A DNA stretch of 64,000 bases. Source: an uncultured bacterium. GTDB taxonomy: Bacteria; Muiribacteriota; Ozemobacteria; Ozemobacterales; Ozemobacteraceae. The position numbers and the translations under genes are program-made. Below are positions 59,140 to 64,000 of this stretch, one piece after another; position 1 is the first letter of the stretch; each line of letters begins with the position of its first letter. Location of the stretch: NCBI GenBank assembly GCA_937949615.1, contig CALEDQ010000028.1:124001-188000 (forward strand), given 5' to 3'. Below the pieces are notes generated by a model, which saw only the letters and a program-made list of their open reading frames with translations, did no database searches and had not been told where the DNA came from.

Positions 59140-60351
59140 ATGGACGAAAGAAAAATAGCGGTTATTCTCGGAGTAACCGGTGTTATCGTAATTTTACTTT
59201 CTCTTTTCTGGCCCGCCAGATCATTGAGAGAGCATAGCTCTTCTCTCGAAGCCAGGCGCGCTTCACAAAGCAGCAAAACGATGCCGGTGAATGAGCGGGG
59301 CGATAAGTCTTCTTCAAAATCAGGTTCTGGTGGCCAAAGCGGCGAAATTCCTTCAAACTCTCAAGCTACTGGTTCTGACCAGAAATCTGGCAGCGCTGTG
59401 GTTGCAAAGATTGCAACTATATCTTTACCAGTTGTTGCTTCCCCTGCTGAAACTTCCCTGATATCGGAAACTGCTTCCGATAAGAAACCCGCAAAATCTG
59501 TTGTTCCAGGCGCTTCTGTATCTTCCGGTGATACCGCAACCCCTGTTTCTGTAGGTGTTAATATTTCTTCTCCAGCCGGAACAAAAGTAAGCACCAATGT
59601 CAGGCTGCCGGCCGGCAGCGGTTCTGATTCAAATGGTTCCAGCGGTTCAACCGGAAGTTCGGGGTCTTCTGGCAATGACTCTGGAGTCGCTGAATCCGCA
59701 CCGGTTTTTCAGTCAGCCCGTGAATTGAGTTCTGCCTCAAAAAATGAAACGCCACGACTGGCATTTACCGAAGAAGAAGCCAAAGTATTGCGGGCAAAAC
59801 GTCAGACGGTTCTCAACCGGATTTTTGAAAGAAAACAGAACTGGGTCGCTTCCAGGGCAAGTGCTGGCAGCGGTCTCAGCGCCAAAACTCAGGCGCGCTA
59901 TCGCCTGAAAATGATCGAAGGCTATGCAGATGGCAACGAAGCCATGAAAAAAGGCAACTGGGCAGAAGCAATCAGAGGTTTTCTTGCCGGAGTAAAAGAC
60001 CCTGATGCTGACCCGATTACCAAATACACATGTTTCGATCAGATGCGCATGTGCGCCAAGATGCTGAAAGATTATGATCTCTACCTTGAAGTTCTCAAGG
60101 AGCAGGGGCGCCTGATTGAAAACGATGATCTAAGTATTCTTGGGATTGAGAAAAGCACTATGGGCACAAAATTCTATGAGACCAGAAGACAATTTGTTCA
60201 GGCGATAAAAGATCCCGTCAACGGTTTTCGGAAATCTATCGACGAAATTATGCAGGCAAACAATCTGAAAGAAGAAGACCGTGAAGACACAGAAGAGCGC
60301 TTCAAACAGGATCTGGCTGACTGGCAGGCCGATTTTGACAAGACGATCTGA
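59140..60351 (+). CDS. Membrane-anchored protein with Ser/Gly-rich linker (cassette B, first gene)
   Basis: 403 residues. An N-terminal membrane segment (6-23) is followed by a ~170-residue low-complexity region rich in Ser, Gly, Thr and Pro (for example GSGSDSNGSSGSTGSSGSSG), then a helical C-terminal domain (about 205-400) with an AYR/TPR-like feel (EGYADGNEAMKKGNWAEAIRG). It is probably a periplasmic protein tethered to the inner membrane, the long linker reaching into the envelope. It starts cassette B, 14 bases before the PilX-like gene, and may be the counterpart of the TPR protein of cassette A. The family is not recognised. Confidence 0.7.
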   Translation: MDERKIAVILGVTGVIVILLSLFWPARSLREHSSSLEARRASQSSKTMPVNERGDKSSSKSGSGGQSGEIPSNSQATGSDQKSGSAVVAKIATISLPVVASPAETSLISETASDKKPAKSVVPGASVSSGDTATPVSVGVNISSPAGTKVSTNVRLPAGSGSDSNGSSGSTGSSGSSGNDSGVAESAPVFQSARELSSASKNETPRLAFTEEEAKVLRAKRQTVLNRIFERKQNWVASRASAGSGLSAKTQARYRLKMIEGYADGNEAMKKGNWAEAIRGFLAGVKDPDADPITKYTCFDQMRMCAKMLKDYDLYLEVLKEQGRLIENDDLSILGIEKSTMGTKFYETRRQFVQAIKDPVNGFRKSIDEIMQANNLKEEDREDTEERFKQDLADWQADFDKTI

Positions 60352-60365
60352 GCAACGGGGGAAAA

Positions 60366-62837
60366 ATGAATAGTTTACTGAAGTCTGACAGAAGGGGCTC
60401 GGCCTATCTTTTTGTCATTGGCGTCATATCTGTGCTGATCGTAATTGTGGTGTTTTTTTTCAAGAGCACCTCTTCAAGACGTTTCAGTACCCGCATGATG
60501 AGTGACGAAAAGCGGGCTGAGGCTGTTGCAGAATCTGCAGTAGATCTGGTTATGGGTTTTGTAAAAGAAAACATGAACAAACCAGACGATTTGAATTTCT
60601 ATCCATTTTTTCGCTATCCATGCAATCTTACGAAAGATTCAATCGGTTCAACCAGCGGTAAAAATATTCCACTGAATCTTGCAAACTATGAAGAACCAAT
60701 AGAAATGACGGCTGATACTCCTGCATTGAAGCCATTGCAGAATATTATCGATGAGCTCGGCGGCAGTGACAATGTCAAATTGAAGGTCGAGTGCTCGGTA
60801 AGTTATGCAGAAGCATTTGCTGCCGGGAAAGAGGGCTATCAGGTTGTAGGGGTCAGCGAAAAGTCTGCTGAAGCAGCAGGTCTGTCTGCCCAATTCCTTG
60901 ACTCGATGTCTAAGCTCGATGGCAGCGGCGATGGAAGTTTGTCTGCCTATAACAGCGACTGGAAAGTGGATTTTAAATTCCCGAATACAACCTATCAGGA
61001 TGAGCACAAGTTGTATCTTAAAGGCGTTCCAGCCCTGATGAAGGTGAAAAAAAGCGAAATCAAGCTGACCAGGCTGGAACCATATGACTCCGAGCTCAAG
61101 GTGCGTGGTGAAATCTTTGTACAAGTGGTAGGCGCGATCACCGGCATTACATGGTTCGAGATGGCTCCCCCAGATAAAAATGCTTCGATGACTGTTGATG
61201 TCATGAAATATATTCGTGATTTTGTTAACATAGATGAATCTTACCCCCTTCTTACCGCCGAAGCTCTGCGAGATCAGGCAATGGAAGGCGATCACAATAT
61301 GCCAGGGCTTCAGTGGCAGGCTGGCAATCTTATCTCCGAGATAAAAGACGATTATGGCAAGATTCCTGCTGTTATTAAAAGCAAGATTCCTTCAGATGCC
61401 TATGGCGATAAGCCCGCTGTTGTCGAAAAAACTGGTATTCTGCAGATCAGAGCGATGGTCGAATATTTTCCGAACGGCCCCACCGGGAAAAAAATAGAAA
61501 AAACTCTCATAGCCAACCGACCGTTCAAGGTAACTGATTTTCAGCCGCCTGCACCTGAGTATTCTCTCTTTGTGGCAAATTCAAATTTGCCCTTCGAAGG
61601 TAATGGTGATAATCCCTATGGTCTGGCTCTTCCTGCAGAGATCAACTGGTCGCCTACTCATTCGGTTGCATCGATCTGTATTCTCAACCTCCCTGATGGA
61701 GAATACGAGAAGGTAAGCGGATTGACTGGCTCAAGTGGCGGTGCTGGTAAAAAATGCCAGGTTCCCGGTATGGTTCGTATTAATTCCCGCAACGAAATGG
61801 CGGTTAACACCTATATTGGCACGCTTGACGAGCCCGATTTAACTGAGTTCAATGCGCTGGTCAACAAAAAGAACATGCCTTCCTACAATGTTCTGCCCAC
61901 CTATGCCTGGAACGATACGACCATTTCCAGATCTCATGAAGTTGAATTTCCGGTAATCCGCGAAACAGACTGGATCGATGACTATACCCCCCCCGGATTC
62001 AAGAATCTGCTGAATGTTATTTCACTGTGTACCGCTCTGGAGGCCCCAAGTCAGTTTTTTGGCCGCTGTTTTATCGGGTTTCCGCTTGGGATGTGTCTTG
62101 AAGCAAAAATGAAACAGCGTTACGCGAATCTGGTGCTTAAGGTAAAGCCTATCGGCAGTAGAGATGATCCTAATGATTTTTCCGAGATAAACATTCGTTA
62201 CGTTAACAAGGAAAAAAAATACGGCATTCAGGGGCACGAAGGCTATAACAGCAGCTCCTGGTCACCCGACAGCTACAAAAACATGCCTTCCAATCTCTTT
62301 AGCCTGATGCAGTATGCAAAAAAAGCGACGCATTTCTATCGCGGCGAAGGTGAATTCTGGGCTGACTCAGAAAGGTTTGTCGGCGGGGTTTATAAATGCG
62401 ATGGCGTAACCTATATCATGGGTGATCTTAATATCAACAAGCCCTTTGAAGTTCAAGGCAAGGGTATCCTCGTGGCCAAGGACAGCATCGTCATTTCTGC
62501 CAATGTAACTCGAAAAGACAGCGATACGGTTTTTTCACTGATTGCAAGGGCGGGCTATCTGCAGTTCGCCGGCTGTTCTAAAGTTGAGGCTGCCTGTTAT
62601 TCAAATTGTTCACCCCTTGTTGATGGCACTTCCAAAATCGAAATAAATGGAAACCTTGTTGTTAACGAATTTGATCGCGCGACTGTCGATTTTCTCGATG
62701 TAAATTACAATTCTGCCGCCTGCAGAGTTTCGCCACTTTCTGTCATGAGAGATGTTGGCAAATTTGATCCTAAAAGGTATATTGTAACCGTATCAGATAA
62801 CTGGTCTAGTTATAAATTTGCCAAAAAAGACGATTAA
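60366..62837 (+). CDS. Large PilX-like protein (cassette B)
   Basis: 823 residues, four times the length of the cassette A counterpart. The N-terminus DRRGSAYLFVIGVISVLIVIVVFFF and RMMSDEKRAEAVAESAVDLV match the PilX/GspK-like pattern: a basic start, one hydrophobic helix, then a long alpha stretch. The remaining ~750 residues form a large periplasmic head with eight or so cysteines in the C-terminal 400, possibly disulfide-linked. No prepilin cleavage site was seen. The size suggests that it forms or caps the tip of a filament. The gene is followed 3 bases later by the PilV-like gene. Confidence 0.72.
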   Translation: MNSLLKSDRRGSAYLFVIGVISVLIVIVVFFFKSTSSRRFSTRMMSDEKRAEAVAESAVDLVMGFVKENMNKPDDLNFYPFFRYPCNLTKDSIGSTSGKNIPLNLANYEEPIEMTADTPALKPLQNIIDELGGSDNVKLKVECSVSYAEAFAAGKEGYQVVGVSEKSAEAAGLSAQFLDSMSKLDGSGDGSLSAYNSDWKVDFKFPNTTYQDEHKLYLKGVPALMKVKKSEIKLTRLEPYDSELKVRGEIFVQVVGAITGITWFEMAPPDKNASMTVDVMKYIRDFVNIDESYPLLTAEALRDQAMEGDHNMPGLQWQAGNLISEIKDDYGKIPAVIKSKIPSDAYGDKPAVVEKTGILQIRAMVEYFPNGPTGKKIEKTLIANRPFKVTDFQPPAPEYSLFVANSNLPFEGNGDNPYGLALPAEINWSPTHSVASICILNLPDGEYEKVSGLTGSSGGAGKKCQVPGMVRINSRNEMAVNTYIGTLDEPDLTEFNALVNKKNMPSYNVLPTYAWNDTTISRSHEVEFPVIRETDWIDDYTPPGFKNLLNVISLCTALEAPSQFFGRCFIGFPLGMCLEAKMKQRYANLVLKVKPIGSRDDPNDFSEINIRYVNKEKKYGIQGHEGYNSSSWSPDSYKNMPSNLFSLMQYAKKATHFYRGEGEFWADSERFVGGVYKCDGVTYIMGDLNINKPFEVQGKGILVAKDSIVISANVTRKDSDTVFSLIARAGYLQFAGCSKVEAACYSNCSPLVDGTSKIEINGNLVVNEFDRATVDFLDVNYNSAACRVSPLSVMRDVGKFDPKRYIVTVSDNWSSYKFAKKDD

Positions 62838-62840
62838 AGC

Positions 62841-63269
62841 ATGACAAGAAGAGCATTTTCTCTGGTAGAAGTTCTGGTGGCTGCGCTTATCTTTGTCGGG
62901 GCGGCCGTTCCGATTTATTATGCCATTGCCGGTGGAGCCAGTAAGGGCATAGAAACAACCAAACTTTCAATGGCGCGCAAGATTCTCGAGTCATTTCGCG
63001 AAGAAGTTATGGGGCGAAAGTTTGAAGAGCTCGAAACTTTTGCCGGCGGTTCCACAGCATTTGTAAATATGGCCGGTGGGTATCCCAAAACACTCTCCGA
63101 CGTGATTACATTTCAGAGAGATTATAAAGATTTTCAGTTCACTCCTGAAATAAGGGTCAGCCCTGACCGCGCAACGGTTCTTGAAATTTCCGGTTCCGTT
63201 ACCTGGACAACCAACGACGGCTCAAAACACAAGCCTGAAAAGCTTTCTTTCGTGGTGGTCAAACCATGA
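62841..63269 (+). CDS. PilV/GspI-like prepilin (cassette B)
   Basis: 142 residues. MTRRAFSLVEVLVAALIFVGA is a canonical type IV prepilin N-terminus: a short basic leader, alanine at the cleavage site instead of glycine, F1 and E5 of the mature part, then the hydrophobic helix. The head is short (~100 residues). The stop overlaps the next start (ATGA). Confidence 0.82.
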   Translation: MTRRAFSLVEVLVAALIFVGAAVPIYYAIAGGASKGIETTKLSMARKILESFREEVMGRKFEELETFAGGSTAFVNMAGGYPKTLSDVITFQRDYKDFQFTPEIRVSPDRATVLEISGSVTWTTNDGSKHKPEKLSFVVVKP

Positions 63270-63877
63270 GACTCAGAAAATTGCCTGCCGCAGCCTTCAG
63301 TATGATTGAGGTTCTCGTGGCAATGACAATCATGGTCATTATTTCCGGCGGGATTTACTCGGTTCTTTCTTCCACCAGAAACGTTGCTGAGCTGGCTCAA
63401 GCCAAAGAAGAAGCCAAGAGCGCCGCTGAAATAGTTCTGAAGCATATGCAGCATGATATTGCAATTTCTCAGGCCAAGGTCGACAAACTGAATCTTGAAG
63501 ATGGCAAGCCTAAAGTTATTCCATCTCTTGTCGCTGGTGGCAGTAATGTCAGTATGATGGTGCCAAAAGCTGAAAATGCAGATGCGATGGCTGATGATTA
63601 TGTTGAAGTTGCCTATTCATTGGCCGGTAACAAACTATACCGTAAGGATGGTCGAAATGATACAACCAGACTGTTGAGCAGCAATGTCAGCAAGCTGGAT
63701 GTTTTTATGCTCAGCGATGACCAGGTTTCGGTTGAAATTGAGACTTCTGTTTTGCCGCGAGGTCAGAAAGAGCCGGTTAAGCACAATCAGAAAATTCTGG
63801 TGACCATAAGAGAGGCGGTCGCCAACTATTCTGATAAACGCTGGCTGACTTCTGAAGAAGCGGTTGTAGATTATTGA
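63266..63877 (+). CDS. PilW/GspJ-like prepilin (cassette B)
   Basis: 203 residues. The signal LPAAAFSMIEVLVAMTIMVI has the prepilin cleavage pattern (Ala-Phe, Glu5) and a membrane helix. The adjoining AKEEAKSAAEIVLKHMQHDI resembles the helix of PilW-type minor pilins. It is the last complete gene of cassette B. Confidence 0.82.
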   Translation: MRLRKLPAAAFSMIEVLVAMTIMVIISGGIYSVLSSTRNVAELAQAKEEAKSAAEIVLKHMQHDIAISQAKVDKLNLEDGKPKVIPSLVAGGSNVSMMVPKAENADAMADDYVEVAYSLAGNKLYRKDGRNDTTRLLSSNVSKLDVFMLSDDQVSVEIETSVLPRGQKEPVKHNQKILVTIREAVANYSDKRWLTSEEAVVDY

Positions 63878-64000
63878 CCCGAGTTTTGATTATTCAAGCA
63901 AAGCTTTCCGCTACCCTGTTAGCTGCTTTTAGCGAGTTTATTCCGCGGCCGGCTTTTGCTTTCCCAAGAGGTTCTGTCTTTCAGAAAATTTTTGGCAATC
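63874..64000 (+). CDS. Possible start of a further gene, truncated by the window edge
   Basis: An open frame from TTG 63874 (overlapping the PilW stop as TTGA) runs to the end of the window without a stop: 42 residues, beginning TRVLIIQAKLSAT. Such TTGA coupling is used elsewhere here (2091-2094), but there is no good Shine-Dalgarno and no recognisable domain, so it may be fortuitous. Confidence 0.3.
   Translation, partial: MTRVLIIQAKLSATLLAAFSEFIPRPAFAFPRGSVFQKIFGN

Noticed and set aside
1..64000. CRISPR arrays, prophage, IS elements, origin of replication
   Set aside because: No regular repeats, integrase, transposase or DnaA-box cluster was seen; dnaG and rpoD alone do not mark an origin.

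Overview
The window is about 64 kb of densely coding chromosome from a Gram-negative-type heterotrophic bacterium of moderate G+C. No phage, IS element, CRISPR array or gene transfer signature was recognised. Supporting traits are a lipoprotein signal, secreted TPR, NHL and VIT/vWA proteins, two sets of type IV pilin-like (pseudopilin) genes, frequent TTG starts, 4-base ATGA/TTGA gene overlaps, and tRNA genes without encoded CCA. The abundance of pseudopilin and TPR genes recalls uncultivated lineages such as Riflebacteria, but that is a low-confidence guess from style. No stretch over 300 bases is empty: the longest gap without a protein gene (23477-23943) holds three tRNA genes, and 8171-8564 holds rnpB.

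Layout. 1-6430 (minus) is one operon from a strong promoter: der, plsY, gpsA, a VanW-family gene, an NHL-repeat gene and lepA (cut by the window edge). 6493-8552 (plus) carries a zinc-ribbon coiled-coil protein, a TPM-domain membrane protein and RNase P RNA. 8565-10853 has a polysaccharide deacetylase and a small CbiX-type chelatase (minus), divergent from a PfkB sugar kinase (plus). A 1043-residue predicted lipoprotein fills 10898-14029. 14154-18328 (minus) is pseudopilin cassette A flanked by two TPR proteins. 18402-23476 (plus) has an orphan membrane sensor-like protein, dnaG and rpoD, followed by tRNA-CAU and two identical tRNA-Glu genes. Then come a secreted zinc metalloprotease, clpX, pckA (minus), a large hybrid histidine kinase, a membrane class III nucleotide cyclase (minus), radC, udk (minus), tkt (minus) and a polytopic membrane protein (minus).

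38778-45240 is a signalling block: a STAS protein and a double-GAF GGDEF diguanylate cyclase (plus), facing a minus-strand ychF, PP2C/SpoIIE-type phosphatase and methyltransferase operon. 45313-49086 has a CNT nucleoside transporter and a secreted VIT/vWA protein. 49239-50852 is an inner-membrane protein with a peptidoglycan-binding-like C-terminus. 50854-56778 (minus) is the classical infC-rpmI-rplT-(trmH-like)-pheS-pheT operon plus a small membrane protein, driven by a strong promoter and a 130-nt attenuator-like leader; infC appears to start at AUC. 56775-58949 is an NhaC-type antiporter with an extra N-terminal extracytoplasmic domain. 59140 to the end is pseudopilin cassette B, with its gene order reversed relative to cassette A.

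The most notable signals are the structured RNA leader before udk, the infC leader and AUC start, the two mirror-ordered pseudopilin cassettes, the STAS/GGDEF/PP2C signalling cluster, and a recurring extended -10 (TGn) promoter form.
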